Shown one piece after another: positions 17,830 through 26,509 of a DNA stretch of 64,000 bases (position 1 is the first letter of the stretch; every line of letters begins with the position of its first letter). The notes under the pieces were generated by a model that was given only the letters and a program-made list of their open reading frames with translations, was not told the DNA's origin and ran no database searches. The DNA is from an uncultured Paracoccaceae bacterium (lineage in GTDB: Bacteria; Pseudomonadota; Alphaproteobacteria; Rhodobacterales; Rhodobacteraceae): contig CALAXT010000032.1 in assembly GCA_937895435.1 (NCBI GenBank), positions 19,809 to 83,808 on the forward strand. The letters are read 5' to 3'. The translations under genes and the position numbers were made by a program.

Positions 17830-18639
17830 TTAGAAATTGATTGTCACACCGGGCAGACGTAATTCACGCAGCAGATCGCGCAGTTCTTGACGCGCGGCTA
17901 TGTTGGACAGGCTGACCTTTTCCACGCCCGCCTCTTTCATATCCAACAGGGTCAGGCCGCGTGGAAACAGTTCGCGAAAAATCACACGTTCGGCAAACCC
18001 CGCCAGTGGGCGGAAACCGATGCGATGTGATAGATCTTCGAGGGCCTCGCCCACCTTGCGCTTGTTGTGCATCTCTTGGCTGCCCAAACGGTTGCGCAGT
18101 ACAATCCAATCCAGCGGCTTAAGCCCTGCGCGTGCGCGCAGTTGGCGGGCATTCCAAACCATTTCGGAATAAATAGAGGGGCCAAGCACCTTTCCGCTAT
18201 CGGCATCAATCCGGGCCAACAGATCGAAATCAACGAAACTATCGTTCATTGGGGTGACAAGCGTATCGGCCAGTGCATGGGCTGACACGCTGAAACGGGT
18301 GTGTGCGCCGGGGCAATCAATGATGACAAAGTCGTTTTGTGGGCGCAAAATTGCCACCGCCGCATCCAGCCGGGCGTCGGCCAAATGTTCGCCCTCGGGC
18401 AGGGATCTTGGGTCGATCTCTGGCAGGTCGATAGAGCTGGGGGTTGGCAGGGTCAGCCCAGCCTGCGCGCAAAAGGCTGCACGGTTTTCCAGATAGCGCG
18501 CCAAGCTTTTCTGACGCAAATCCAGATCAAGCGTGCCGACCCTATGGCCCAGCCGCGCCAGCGCCGTTGCAATATGCATCGCGCTGGTCGATTTGCCCGA
18601 CCCGCCTTTTTCATTTCCGACAACGATAATATGCGCCAT
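17830..18639 (-). CDS. mipZ: MipZ-type division-plane positioning ATPase (ParA family)
   Basis: A 269-residue ParA/MinD-superfamily ATPase. The deviant Walker A 'NEKGGSGKST' (about 9-18), Walker A' 'LDLDLRQKSL' and Walker B 'DFVIIDCPGA' are clear. The long C-terminal half, including 'WIVLRNRLGSQEMHNKR' and 'FPRGLTLLDM', matches MipZ rather than chromosomal ParA. In Caulobacter MipZ forms a bipolar gradient by interacting with ParB and inhibits FtsZ polymerisation away from midcell. No parB is adjacent. galE follows with a six-base gap, and rpmE ends upstream on the same strand behind a terminator. Confidence 0.9.
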   Translation of the reverse strand: MAHIIVVGNEKGGSGKSTSAMHIATALARLGHRVGTLDLDLRQKSLARYLENRAAFCAQAGLTLPTPSSIDLPEIDPRSLPEGEHLADARLDAAVAILRPQNDFVIIDCPGAHTRFSVSAHALADTLVTPMNDSFVDFDLLARIDADSGKVLGPSIYSEMVWNARQLRARAGLKPLDWIVLRNRLGSQEMHNKRKVGEALEDLSHRIGFRPLAGFAERVIFRELFPRGLTLLDMKEAGVEKVSLSNIAARQELRDLLRELRLPGVTINF

Positions 18640-18662
18640 GCTCGCCCCCGGCTCTTTTACGC

Positions 18663-18689
18663 AAAAGGCGCGCCAAGATGGCGCGCCTT
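18663..18689 (-). terminator. Rho-independent terminator of the ffh-rpmE operon
   Basis: A perfect 10-bp stem (AAGGCGCGCC / GGCGCGCCTT) with a five-base loop lies about 40 bases beyond the rpmE stop. Read on the minus strand it is followed by a short T run (TTTT, 18663-18666) and then TGCG. A second small inverted repeat, CCGACC-CGA-GGTCGG at 18700-18714, sits between it and rpmE. Confidence 0.75.
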
Positions 18690-18727
18690 GGAACTTTTTC
18701 CGACCCGAGGTCGGTTAAAGCCAAAGC

Positions 18728-18949
18728 TTAAAAGCCAAGGCCTGCGTACTTGTTTTTGAACTTCGACACGCGGCCGCCGGTATCCATCAGCTTGGCCGAA
18801 CCACCGGTCCAAGCCGGGTGCGACAGCGGATCAATATCCAGCGACATCTGGTCGCCTTCTTTGCCCCAAGTTGATTTCATCTGGATGATCGAACCGTCGG
18901 TCATCTTGGCGGTGATCAGATGATAGTCGGGATGAATATCTTTTTTCAT
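18728..18949 (-). CDS. rpmE: 50S ribosomal protein L31 (zinc-free form)
   Basis: A 73-residue bL31 with the standard start '[10 protein letters not shown]'. The zinc-binding cysteines (CxxC) of the C+ form are absent, so this is a C- type L31 that does not depend on zinc. The frame continues upstream, but the ATG at 18949 is the conserved start. It follows rplS by 10 bases and ends the ffh operon. In some bacteria zinc-free L31 paralogues are under Zur control. I see nothing like that here: it is the operon copy. Confidence 0.95.
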   Translation of the reverse strand: MKKDIHPDYHLITAKMTDGSIIQMKSTWGKEGDQMSLDIDPLSHPAWTGGSAKLMDTGGRVSKFKNKYAGLGF

Positions 18950-18959
18950 GACGCAACCC

Positions 18960-19331
18960 TTATCCGGCCAGGGGTTTATAGGTGGTATCTTCGGCGATCC
19001 GGGCAGATTTGCCACGACGCGCGCGCAGATAATAAAGCTTGGCGCGACGCACACGGCCACGACGCACAACCTCAATGCTGTCGATGTTGGTGGAATACAG
19101 CGGGAAAACCCGTTCCACACCTTCGCCAAACGAGATTTTGCGCACGGTGAATGATGCGCTGATGCCGCCGCCCTTGCGGCTGATGCAAACGCCTTCGTAG
19201 TTCTGAACGCGCGAGCGGGTGCCCTCGGTCACTTTAAAGCCGACACGGATGGTGTCACCTGATTTGAAATCAGGGATGGTTTTGCCAAGCGCAGCGATCT
19301 GCTCGGCTTCGAGTTGTGCGATCAAATCCAT
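18960..19331 (-). CDS. rplS: 50S ribosomal protein L19
   Basis: A 123-residue bL19, located at the 30S-50S interface. Typical segments are '[16 protein letters not shown]', '[16 protein letters not shown]', '[19 protein letters not shown]' and '[12 protein letters not shown]'. The ATG at 19331 opens the conserved '[11 protein letters not shown]'; an earlier in-frame ATG is not supported by the family length. It follows trmD by 46 bases, in the standard rpsP-rimM-trmD-rplS order. Confidence 0.96.
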   Translation of the reverse strand: MDLIAQLEAEQIAALGKTIPDFKSGDTIRVGFKVTEGTRSRVQNYEGVCISRKGGGISASFTVRKISFGEGVERVFPLYSTNIDSIEVVRRGRVRRAKLYYLRARRGKSARIAEDTTYKPLAG

Positions 19332-19377
19332 CGCAATTCCTTTCCTTACGGCGGTTTTCCCGCTGATATGCGCGGCC

Positions 19378-20211
19378 TCAGAGCTCTTGGTCTTCATCCG
19401 GGTCCCTATTGTGCGCTGCACAATAAGCCCGCCAGAGATCAGGTCGACGTTCCTTTGTTAGCCTTTCGGCCATAGCCTTTCGCCAAGAAGATATCTGGCC
19501 ATGATGCCCGGAGAGAAGAACTTCGGGGATATCGTGACCCTCCCAGACGGCGGGTTTTGTATACTGCGGGTGCTCCAGCAAGCCTTCGGAAAATGATTCC
19601 TCTTGCGTTGACTGATGATTCCCGAGCACGCGGGGTATAAGGCGCACAGTCGCATCAATCAAGGCCTGTGCGGCGATCTCGCCGCCGGTCAAGACGAAAT
19701 CGCCCAAGCTGACCTCTTGCACCGCGTAATGGTCGATTACACGTTGGTCAACGCCTTCAAAACGGCCACAAAGCAGGGTTAAGCCATCGGCTTTGGCCCA
19801 GTCTTGCGCCATCGATTGATCAAACGGTTTTCCGCGTGGTGACAGATAGATCACGGGCCAGCGCGCCCGATCCGCTGGGGTGCCAATCGCCGCCATATCC
19901 AGCGCTTGCCCCAACACATCGGCGCGCAACACCATGCCGGCTCCGCCACCTGCAGGGGTGTCATCAACATTTTTGTGACGGCCTTGGCCAAAGGGGCGAA
20001 GATCAATGGTTTCCAGTGCCCATATGCCCTGTTCCAACGCCTTGCCGGTCAGGCTTAGGCCAAGGGTTCCGGGGAAGGCCTCGGGAAAAAGCGTAAGCAC
20101 CCGCACGCTCCACGCGTCTTTCAGTCGGGGCGTATCTGTCATCAGTTCGCGTGGCTTGAGCGAGGCCGAGATACTTAGCCGACCGGCCGCGCGGTTGGGG
20201 GGAGGGGTCAT
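19378..20211 (-). CDS. trmD: tRNA (guanine-N1-)-methyltransferase
   Basis: Makes m1G37 in tRNAs reading CNN codons and so prevents +1 frameshifting. The SPOUT-fold core is clear: '[12 protein letters not shown]', '[14 protein letters not shown]', 'YLSPRGKPF', '[14 protein letters not shown]' and '[14 protein letters not shown]' (deep trefoil knot with AdoMet). The start chosen overlaps the end of rimM by four bases. An alternative is the internal methionine about 24 residues in ('MTDTPRLKD'), because the first residues are not conserved. Length is 277 residues with the first start. Confidence 0.95.
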   Translation of the reverse strand: MTPPPNRAAGRLSISASLKPRELMTDTPRLKDAWSVRVLTLFPEAFPGTLGLSLTGKALEQGIWALETIDLRPFGQGRHKNVDDTPAGGGAGMVLRADVLGQALDMAAIGTPADRARWPVIYLSPRGKPFDQSMAQDWAKADGLTLLCGRFEGVDQRVIDHYAVQEVSLGDFVLTGGEIAAQALIDATVRLIPRVLGNHQSTQEESFSEGLLEHPQYTKPAVWEGHDIPEVLLSGHHGQISSWRKAMAERLTKERRPDLWRAYCAAHNRDPDEDQEL

Positions 20212-20729
20212 GCAAAAAGCCCCTCGGGCGGGTCGGCCACGATGCGGCGACTGGCCAGATCAACGGTCGGCACGATTGCTTGGGTAAAGGGCAGCAAAAC
20301 AGAGCGGTTGGGCCCACCACCAGGGGGTGGGCCACTGACCTCAAGCAGGTCGGTGGCTCCATGATTGTGCACGGCGCTGACACGCCCCAGCAGGGCCCCA
20401 CCCGTATCGCGCACCTCCATGCCGATAAGATCAGCATGATAAAATTCATCATCTGGCAGCGAGGGCAGGCGCGCCCGATCGGCAAAAAGCCGCAGCCCCT
20501 TCATCGCATCAGCTTGTTCGCGGGTGGCGATACCGCTCATCCGGGCGGAAAAGCCATTAGGGATTGTGCGCGTCAGGCGCAGCGTAAAGCTTTGTTTGCC
20601 ATCTTCGCTGTAAAGTGGGCCATAGCTGGCAATGGCTTCGGGCTCAGCGCAAAAGCTTTTAAGCCGCACCTCACCTTGAACACCAAAAGCGCCCGAGATG
20701 GCGCCCACGCAAATGCGGTCTTCTGCCAT
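20208..20729 (-). CDS. rimM: Ribosome maturation factor RimM
   Basis: Assists 16S processing and assembly of the 30S head around S19. The 173-residue protein begins '[26 protein letters not shown]'-like (here cited in part: '[14 protein letters not shown]'), followed by the PRC-barrel with '[10 protein letters not shown]' and '[15 protein letters not shown]'. ATG 20729 matches the family start better than an upstream ATG. It is separated from rpsP by about 90 bases containing a perfect 11-bp hairpin. Confidence 0.94.
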   Translation of the reverse strand: MAEDRICVGAISGAFGVQGEVRLKSFCAEPEAIASYGPLYSEDGKQSFTLRLTRTIPNGFSARMSGIATREQADAMKGLRLFADRARLPSLPDDEFYHADLIGMEVRDTGGALLGRVSAVHNHGATDLLEVSGPPPGGGPNRSVLLPFTQAIVPTVDLASRRIVADPPEGLFA

Positions 20730-20785
20730 GCCTGCCCCTTTCGGCGGTCTGTTTGCCTGTTCCGCGGCGCGTGTCGGCAAATGCA

Positions 20786-20810
20786 GGCGGGGGCAAACGT
20801 TGCCCCCGCC
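20786..20810 (-). other. Intercistronic hairpin between rpsP and rimM
   Basis: A perfect 11-bp inverted repeat (GGCGGGGGCAA / TTGCCCCCGCC) with a three-base loop follows the rpsP stop. Read on the minus strand it is followed by CTGCATTTG, so it lacks the T run of an intrinsic terminator. It may stabilise the rpsP mRNA or reduce read-through into rimM-trmD. Confidence 0.7.
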
Positions 20811-20819
20811 GCTGTAATC

Positions 20820-21212
20820 TTATTCCGAAGCTTCAGCGGCTGCTTCGACCGGTGCTGCGGCAGCTGCGGCTGCGGCTTCAGCCTTTTTTGCCTTTTCGTC
20901 AGCACGGGCTTTGGCTTTTTTGCCCGGCACGGCGGCTTTGGGGTTGTTACGTACGGTTTTGGGCAGCACGTCTGCTGCTTCCAGCATGCGCGCGACGCGC
21001 TCGGTCGGCTGGGCGCCATGCGACAGCCAATGTTTGACACGATCAAGGTTCATCTTGACGCGCTCAGGGCTGTCTTTAGCCAGAAGCGGGTTATAGGTGC
21101 CCAGCTTTTCGATGAAACGGCCATCGCGCGGCATGCGCGAATCGGATGCGACGATGGCGTAAAACGGGCGCTTGTTCGAGCCGCCGCGGGCCAGACGGAT
21201 TTTCATGGACAT
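20820..21212 (-). CDS. rpsP: 30S ribosomal protein S16
   Basis: A 130-residue bS16. The conserved core is '[18 protein letters not shown]', '[12 protein letters not shown]' and '[16 protein letters not shown]'. As in other alphaproteobacteria it has a long C-terminal tail, here Lys/Ala-rich ('[16 protein letters not shown]' and following alanines). It follows the chorismate mutase gene by about 40 bases in the ffh operon. Confidence 0.97.
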   Translation of the reverse strand: MSMKIRLARGGSNKRPFYAIVASDSRMPRDGRFIEKLGTYNPLLAKDSPERVKMNLDRVKHWLSHGAQPTERVARMLEAADVLPKTVRNNPKAAVPGKKAKARADEKAKKAEAAAAAAAAPVEAAAEASE

Positions 21213-21253
21213 GTGTCAGTCTCCTTAGGGTTTATTAAGGGTGGCAGTGCCAC

Positions 21254-21553
21254 CTATTTTTGCAGTTTCTCGTGATGCCTGATCACTTCGGATATGATGA
21301 AGTTCAGGAATTGCTTGGCGAATTCGGGGTCAAGATCGGCGTCGCGGGCCAATTGCTCTAGCCGGGCGATCTGTCGGGATTCCCGATCGGGATCTGAGGG
21401 GGGCAGGGCGTGGCTTGCTTTCAGCTCGCCCACCGCTTGGGTTTGTTTAAACCGTTCGGCCAGCGTGTAAACCAAAATGGCATCCAGCCGGTCGATACTC
21501 TCGCGGTGCTCTTTCAAAAGAGCCTGGGCCAGGGCGGTTGCGTCTGTCATCAT
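21254..21553 (-). CDS. Chorismate mutase (AroQ class)
   Basis: A 99-residue all-helical protein with AroQ landmarks: 'RESIDRLDAILVYTLAERFK' (Arg, Asp and the Arg/Lys of the first helix), 'QAVGELKA' (Lys39-type) and 'REREIARL'-like 'RESRQIARLEQLA'. It would rearrange chorismate to prephenate for Phe/Tyr synthesis. Two adjacent ATGs (21553 and 21550) overlap the ffh stop as ATGATGA, so it is translationally coupled to ffh. A chorismate mutase between ffh and rpsP is, as I recall, a usual feature of this family. Confidence 0.9.
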   Translation of the reverse strand: MMTDATALAQALLKEHRESIDRLDAILVYTLAERFKQTQAVGELKASHALPPSDPDRESRQIARLEQLARDADLDPEFAKQFLNFIISEVIRHHEKLQK

Positions 21554-23085
21554 TTTTTCTTTCCAAAGCCGAGGCCTGACAGGCCGGACGGCAATTGAAG
21601 CCCCTTGCCCATCCCCCCCAAACCAGCAAGCCCACCCAGGCCACCACCCATCTTGCCCTGCATGGCTTGAGCGGCGGCTTTCAGCGCCTCGGGGTCCATG
21701 TTGGCCATATCCGGCATCCCTCCCTTGGCCCCAGCCCCAGCCCCGCCGCCCATCATGGACTTCATGGCTTGTTTCATCATGCCGCCCTTGCCCATCTTTT
21801 TCATCATATCCGCCATCTGGCGGTGCTGTTTCAAAAGACGGTTCAACTCGGACACTTCCAGCCCGGCGCCTGTGGCGATCCGGCGTTTACGGCTGGCTTG
21901 CAGCAGATCAGGGTTTGCACGCTCGCGTTTGGTCATCGAATTGATCAGCGCAATCTGCCGGCGCAGCATTTTGTCATCAAATCCGGCTTCGGCGGCGGCT
22001 TTTTGCATTTTGCCCATGCCGGGCAACATGCCCATCACGCCCTGCATGCCACCCATTTTCATCATCTGATCCAGCTGGCTTTTCAGGTCGTTCATATTGA
22101 ACAGACCTTTTTGAAACCGCTTCATCATCCGCTCGGCCTGTTCGGCCTCAAAGCTTTCTTGTGCCTTTTCGACCAAGGCCACGATATCGCCCATGCCCAG
22201 AATACGGCCTGCGATCCGTTCGGCTTCAAAGGTTTCCAGCGCGTCGAGCTTCTCGCCCAAACCGACAAAGCGGATCGGCTTACCCGTGACCGCGCGCATC
22301 GATAGCGCTGCACCGCCGCGCCCATCGCCATCCATCCGGGTCAACACAACGCCGCTGATGCCCAGCTTGCCGTCAAATTCGGTTGCAACATTCACCGCGT
22401 CTTGGCCGGTCAGCCCGTCGACCACCAGCAGCGTTTCGCGCGGGTTGGCGATGTCGCGCACAGCCTGAACTTCGTCCATCAGCACGTCATCAATGTGCAG
22501 ACGCCCAGCTGTATCAAGCAAATAGATGTCATAGCCGCCCATCGTGGCCTGCGCCTTGGCGCGGCGGGCGATTTGGGGGGCAGATTCGCCTTTGATGATC
22601 GGCAGCGTGTCAACGCCAATCTGCGCACCCAAAATTTGCAGCTGTTCCATGGCTGCGGGGCGGTTGGTATCAAGGCTTGCCATCAGAACGCGTTTGCCGT
22701 CGCGCTCTTTCATGCGTTTGGCTAATTTGGCAGTGGTCGTGGTCTTACCCGAACCTTGCAGACCCACCATCAAAATTGGCGCAGGCGGGTTGTCGATTTT
22801 CATCGCCTCGGGGGCGTCCGTGCCGCGCAGCATCTCAATCAATGCATCATGCACGATTTTGACGACCTGTTGGCCGGGTGTGACCGAGCGGGTGACCGCT
22901 TGACCGGTGGCTTTTGTTTGCACTGTGGCCACAAAATCGCGCGCAACCGGCAGTGACACATCGGCTTCAAGCAGGGCCACACGCACTTCGCGCAGAGCGG
23001 TTGCGACATCGGCATCGGACAGGGCGCCCTGCTTGGTCAGCCGGTCAAACACGCCACCAAGGCGTTCGGACAGGTTCTCGAACAT
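21550..23085 (-). CDS. ffh: Signal recognition particle GTPase
   Basis: SRP54 homologue that binds signal sequences and 4.5S RNA and targets nascent membrane proteins to FtsY/SecYEG. The 511 residues comprise the N helical bundle (about 1-90), the G domain with 'GLQGSGKTTTTAKLA' (G1, about 108-122), 'LLDTAGRLHID' (G3) and 'RMDGDGRGGAALS', and the Met-rich M domain (about 330-511) ending in Gly/Met repeats. It heads the operon running to rpmE. A good promoter lies about 150 bases upstream. Confidence 0.98.
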   Translation of the reverse strand: MFENLSERLGGVFDRLTKQGALSDADVATALREVRVALLEADVSLPVARDFVATVQTKATGQAVTRSVTPGQQVVKIVHDALIEMLRGTDAPEAMKIDNPPAPILMVGLQGSGKTTTTAKLAKRMKERDGKRVLMASLDTNRPAAMEQLQILGAQIGVDTLPIIKGESAPQIARRAKAQATMGGYDIYLLDTAGRLHIDDVLMDEVQAVRDIANPRETLLVVDGLTGQDAVNVATEFDGKLGISGVVLTRMDGDGRGGAALSMRAVTGKPIRFVGLGEKLDALETFEAERIAGRILGMGDIVALVEKAQESFEAEQAERMMKRFQKGLFNMNDLKSQLDQMMKMGGMQGVMGMLPGMGKMQKAAAEAGFDDKMLRRQIALINSMTKRERANPDLLQASRKRRIATGAGLEVSELNRLLKQHRQMADMMKKMGKGGMMKQAMKSMMGGGAGAGAKGGMPDMANMDPEALKAAAQAMQGKMGGGLGGLAGLGGMGKGLQLPSGLSGLGFGKKK

Positions 23086-23232
23086 CAGCGGCCCTCCATG
23101 ACCGGTTGCAATATGCCGGGCATACCCGACGGCTCAAAGCCCAAAGGCACCCGTGGGCGCAACGCGCTGACGGATGGCGATCCCCGCAAAATGCGACGGG
23201 ACCGGAAGCTTGCACCTCCGGGGATGGGGCAT

Positions 23233-23261
23233 GCGATAGGGGATCGGGCCGCGCAAGTCAA
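23233..23261 (-). promoter_or_regulatory. Sigma-70-type promoter of the ffh operon
   Basis: On the minus strand TTGACT (23261-23256) and TATCGC (23238-23233) are separated by exactly 17 bases. The start site would be near 23226, leaving a leader of about 140 bases before the ffh ATG at 23085. That leader contains several GC-rich inverted repeats. Confidence 0.55.
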
Positions 23262-23361
23262 GGCATCTGCCGGGTGGGCATTTTCTGGTGATGGTGGGCT
23301 GGTCAGATGGGTTGGGGGTGCTAAAACCAGTTTAAACCAATCAGCCATCAGGTGAGCAGAC

Positions 23362-24150
23362 GTGCAAGACGGGGTGCTTTATGTGGCCGAGGGGCCCGAC
23401 TATTTAACGCTGGCGGTGGCATCGGCGCAGAGCGCGCGCGCAGTTATGCCCGATCTGAACATCGACATCTTTACCGATGGCACTCCGCCATGTGGTCTGT
23501 TTGACCGGGTGCATCCCATTCCGCAGGGACTGATACGCGCAAAAATAGAATGCCTGCCGCTGTCACGGTTTGACCGGACGCTTTATCTTGATTGTGATAC
23601 GCTTGTTCTGCAGCCCTTTGGTGATTTATTTGACATTTTGCGGCGCTTTGCACTGGCGCTTTGTCATGACGTGCGTCGTGCGTCAGATCTGATCCGGCAG
23701 GGGCATTTGGAAGCCACCCCTTATGCGTTTCCGCAGATGAATGGCGGGGTGATCTTGTATCGGTCCGGTTCACAGACCGCAGAGTTTTTTGCGCAATGGG
23801 CGCAGCGCTATGCCGCCGCAGGGTTCGAACGCGATCAGGTGACCTTGAAAGATTTGCTATGGGCCAGCGATGTGCCATTTTATGTGCTGCCGCCTGAATT
23901 TAATTTGCGCCGTGTGACGCTGCTAGATGCTTGGGAACCGCTGGATGCCCGCCCGACCATTGTGCACAGTCACCGTCTGTTGGATCACCTGCGGGTTCAG
24001 GGGGCCGAAAGGGTGCGTGATTTGGCCGGGGTTCTGGCGTTAGAGCGGGTGGCGCTGCAGCAAGAATGGGCGGCAGTTAACCTGCGCGCTGCAGATTGCC
24101 CGGCTGATGAGGACCCAAGCCTGCGGTTTGCGCGGGCGCAGCTGCGCTAG
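23362..24150 (+). CDS. Putative glycosyltransferase with DxD motif (GT8-like)
   Basis: A 262-residue cytoplasmic protein with a GT-A fold pattern: 'VLYVAEGPDYLTLAVASAQS' at the N-terminus, the metal-binding 'LYLDCDTLVLQPF' (DCD about 77-79) and 'MNGGVILYR', typical of glycogenin-like or LPS galactosyl/glucosyl transferases. Donor and acceptor cannot be named. The GTG at 23362 is the first start codon after an in-frame TGA at 23353-23355, so the start is well fixed. It stands alone between the divergent ffh operon and a LysR gene. Confidence 0.75.
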   Translation: MQDGVLYVAEGPDYLTLAVASAQSARAVMPDLNIDIFTDGTPPCGLFDRVHPIPQGLIRAKIECLPLSRFDRTLYLDCDTLVLQPFGDLFDILRRFALALCHDVRRASDLIRQGHLEATPYAFPQMNGGVILYRSGSQTAEFFAQWAQRYAAAGFERDQVTLKDLLWASDVPFYVLPPEFNLRRVTLLDAWEPLDARPTIVHSHRLLDHLRVQGAERVRDLAGVLALERVALQQEWAAVNLRAADCPADEDPSLRFARAQLR

Positions 24151-24241
24151 GTGGCTATGCGTCTTTGAACCAGCCCCTTGCACCTCTGCCAGATCGGGCA
24201 GATCATATGCATGATGTGCGTTTTGCCAGGTGGTGGTGTTG

Positions 24242-25129
24242 ATGTCTTTTGAAAGTTGGGATGAAATCTGCACTGCCTATCATGTGGCGCGGCTGGGCAC
24301 GGTTTCGGGCGCGGCCGAGGTTTTGGGCGTGCATCATGCCACGGTGATACGCCATATTGACGCACTTGAAGCCCGACTGGGTGTCAAACTGTTTCAACGT
24401 CATGCGCGTGGCTATACGGCGACTGAGGCTGGGCAAGACCTACTGCGGGTGGCGCAGGCCACTGACGCACAGTTGGCCCAGTTGTCTGGCCGGTTAAGTG
24501 GCCAAGATGCCCAAATGGCGGGTGAATTGGTTGTGACGTCTGTTGATGGTCTGGCGGGAGTGTTAACGCCGCTTTTGGTGGGGTTTCAGCACCAAAATCC
24601 CGCGTTGCGCCTGCGATATCTCAGTAATATGCGGCTGTTTCGGCTGGAATATGGCGAGGCGCATGTTGCGATTCGTGCCGGCGCCATGCCCGATCAGCCA
24701 GACAATGTTGTTCAGCCCTTTATGCAGCATAGCGTCGCCCTTTATGCCAGCCGTGCGTATTGCGCCGCCCATGGGCAGCCAAAGTCTGAGGCAGACTTGG
24801 CAAGCCATCGCTTTGTGGCCCAAGATGATGCCACAAGCCGCGCGCCGTTTTTGCAATGGCTGCACGCGCAAGTGCCACCCCAAGCGATCACCTTTCGCGC
24901 AACTGAAACCGCCGCGCTGCATGCGGCGATCTTGGCGGGGGCGGGCATCGGGTTTTTGCCAGTTGCAGATGCGGCAGATCAGTCAGACTTGGTTCAGGTC
25001 ATGGCGCCGCGGGATGAGTGGCGGGTGCAGCTTTGGCTGGTGACCCATGTGGATCTGCACCGAACGCCCAAGGTGCAGGCCTTGCTTGGCTATTTAAAGG
25101 CTGCCGCCCGCATCGGTGACCCGCGGTGA
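24242..25129 (+). CDS. LysR-family transcriptional regulator
   Basis: A 295-residue LysR protein. The N-terminal helix-turn-helix ('HVARLGTVSGAAEVLGVHH', 'ATVIRHIDALEARLG') is followed by a periplasmic-binding-like effector domain (about 90-295). Starting at ATG 24242 removes a few unlikely residues of a GTG start 12 bases upstream. Its stop overlaps the next gene, an EamA exporter, as GTGA, so the two are translationally coupled. The regulator therefore probably governs the exporter. The inducer is unknown. Confidence 0.88.
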   Translation: MSFESWDEICTAYHVARLGTVSGAAEVLGVHHATVIRHIDALEARLGVKLFQRHARGYTATEAGQDLLRVAQATDAQLAQLSGRLSGQDAQMAGELVVTSVDGLAGVLTPLLVGFQHQNPALRLRYLSNMRLFRLEYGEAHVAIRAGAMPDQPDNVVQPFMQHSVALYASRAYCAAHGQPKSEADLASHRFVAQDDATSRAPFLQWLHAQVPPQAITFRATETAALHAAILAGAGIGFLPVADAADQSDLVQVMAPRDEWRVQLWLVTHVDLHRTPKVQALLGYLKAAARIGDPR

Positions 25130-26028
25130 AGCGTGTCATGGCTGGGCATTTGGGCGGGCATTTGGCGATGCTGGCATTTTCGGCGCTGGTGGCGGGATCG
25201 TTCAGTCTGGGTGGGATGGTGGCCAATGATATCAGCCCAAGTGCGCTGAACGCGCTACGATTTTTTCTGGCGGCGGTGGTGATTGGCGGACTGGCGTTGG
25301 TGACCACCGGACTGCCGCGCCGCGCATGGGTGGCGCCGTGGCGCTATGCTATTTTAGGGGGCATCTTTGCGGGCTATTTTGTGTTGATGTTTTATGGGCT
25401 GAGAACCGCAGCCCCTGTGGCAACTGCGGCCGTCTTTACCCTGACCCCTGTCATGTCGGCTGCATTTGGCTGGATATTTTTGCGCCAAACCATGACCGGC
25501 CGCATGGCGCTGGCGCTGGCGATTGGCGTTGCGGGGGCGCTTTGGGTGATTTTTCGCGCTGATCTGGCCGCTTTGCGCGCGTTTGAGGTGGGCGAGGGCG
25601 AGGTGATTTATTTCTGGGGCTGTGTTGCCCATGCCGCCTACACGCCGCTGGTGCGGCGATTTAACCGGGGCGAGCCTACGATTGTTTTTGGTTTTGGCAT
25701 CATGTGCGCGGCCTGTGTTTCACTTTTAATCTGGGGGTGGGGGGATATCTGGGCCACGGATTGGGTGCGTTTGCCGACACGGGTTTGGGGCGTGCTGAGC
25801 TATTTGGTGATTTTTGCCACCGCCGCCAGCATGCTTTTGCTGCAAATCGGCTCAATGCGGCTGCCTGCGGCCAAAGTGATGGCCTATACCTATCTGGTGC
25901 CCAGTTGGGTGATTTTGTGGCAAATCGGCTTGGGTCGGGGGGCACCGCCGCTGATGGTTGCGGTGGGGGTTGGCCTGACCACCCTTGCGTTGGTGTTGCT
26001 GCTTAAACCTGACACTGCCAGTGGCTAG
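25126..26028 (+). CDS. EamA/DMT-family drug-metabolite transporter
   Basis: An inner-membrane protein of 300 residues with about ten hydrophobic helices in two EamA repeats (about 12-145 and 160-295). Repeat signatures include 'SPSALNALRFFLAAVVIG', 'LTPVMSAAFGWIFLRQTMT' and 'PAAKVMAYTYLVPSWVILWQ'. It is likely an exporter of amino acids or other metabolites; the substrate is not predictable. GTG 25126 overlaps the LysR stop; an ATG at 25138 is an alternative start. It converges with the ArsR-type gene. Confidence 0.87.
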   Translation: MKRVMAGHLGGHLAMLAFSALVAGSFSLGGMVANDISPSALNALRFFLAAVVIGGLALVTTGLPRRAWVAPWRYAILGGIFAGYFVLMFYGLRTAAPVATAAVFTLTPVMSAAFGWIFLRQTMTGRMALALAIGVAGALWVIFRADLAALRAFEVGEGEVIYFWGCVAHAAYTPLVRRFNRGEPTIVFGFGIMCAACVSLLIWGWGDIWATDWVRLPTRVWGVLSYLVIFATAASMLLLQIGSMRLPAAKVMAYTYLVPSWVILWQIGLGRGAPPLMVAVGVGLTTLALVLLLKPDTASG

Positions 26029-26046
26029 CGATCTAAACTGCGCAGC

Positions 26047-26394
26047 TTATGTGGGCCTGTCATCCGTGTGATCTTGGCACAGTTCTTGGGCCAAAAACGC
26101 CTCAAACGCATCAAGGTCTATGGGTTCAAACTGTCCAAAGCCCTGCATCCACACCGTTGCCGCGCGCAGCGCATCGGGCTGCAATTGGCACCATTTTACC
26201 CGGCCACGACGTTCTTGCACGATAAGTCCGGCATCAGCCAGTATCATCAGATGCTTTGAAATGGCCGCAAGCGACATCTCAAATGGTGCAGCCACATCGG
26301 TGACGGCCATGTCATCTTCCAGCAACATCGTCAAAATCGCCCGGCGTGTGGGGTCTGACAGGGCCGAAAAGACAAGATCCAACACGGTGCTCAT
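26047..26394 (-). CDS. ArsR-family winged-helix regulator
   Basis: A 115-residue repressor-type protein with 'LVFSALSDPTRRAIL', the recognition helix region 'MSLAAISKHLMILADAGLI' and the wing 'ERRGRVKWCQL'. The metal-site ELCVCDL-type cysteine motif is absent, so it does not look like a classical arsenic sensor. It resembles the SdpR-like group that usually accompanies an SRPBCC/AHSA1 gene. No such gene is adjacent. ATG 26394 gives the conserved N-terminus. A perfect inverted repeat 33 bases upstream is its probable autoregulatory operator. Confidence 0.88.
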   Translation of the reverse strand: MSTVLDLVFSALSDPTRRAILTMLLEDDMAVTDVAAPFEMSLAAISKHLMILADAGLIVQERRGRVKWCQLQPDALRAATVWMQGFGQFEPIDLDAFEAFLAQELCQDHTDDRPT

Positions 26395-26426
26395 GCGACA
26401 CATCTGCCCGCACCCAGCCCCAATCG

Positions 26427-26442
26427 TCAACCATTTGGTTGA
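26427..26442. promoter_or_regulatory. Probable ArsR-type operator
   Basis: TCAACCA-TT-TGGTTGA is a perfect 7-bp inverted repeat with a two-base centre, continuing into AAT on one side. It resembles operators described for SdpR/BigR-like ArsR regulators and lies just upstream of the ArsR gene start. Confidence 0.7.
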
Positions 26443-26509
26443 ATAACCGCAAAGACCAATTTTACCCCATCAACGGGTGTGGTGGGGCTGCGACATCTGC
26501 GCACCTGCA

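Noticed and set aside
23160..23240. Possible SRP (4.5S) RNA next to ffh because of an ACCGGAAGC stretch
   Set aside because: The conserved domain IV loop sequence (GGUCCGGAAGGAAGCAGC-like) is not completed and the symmetrical loop is absent.
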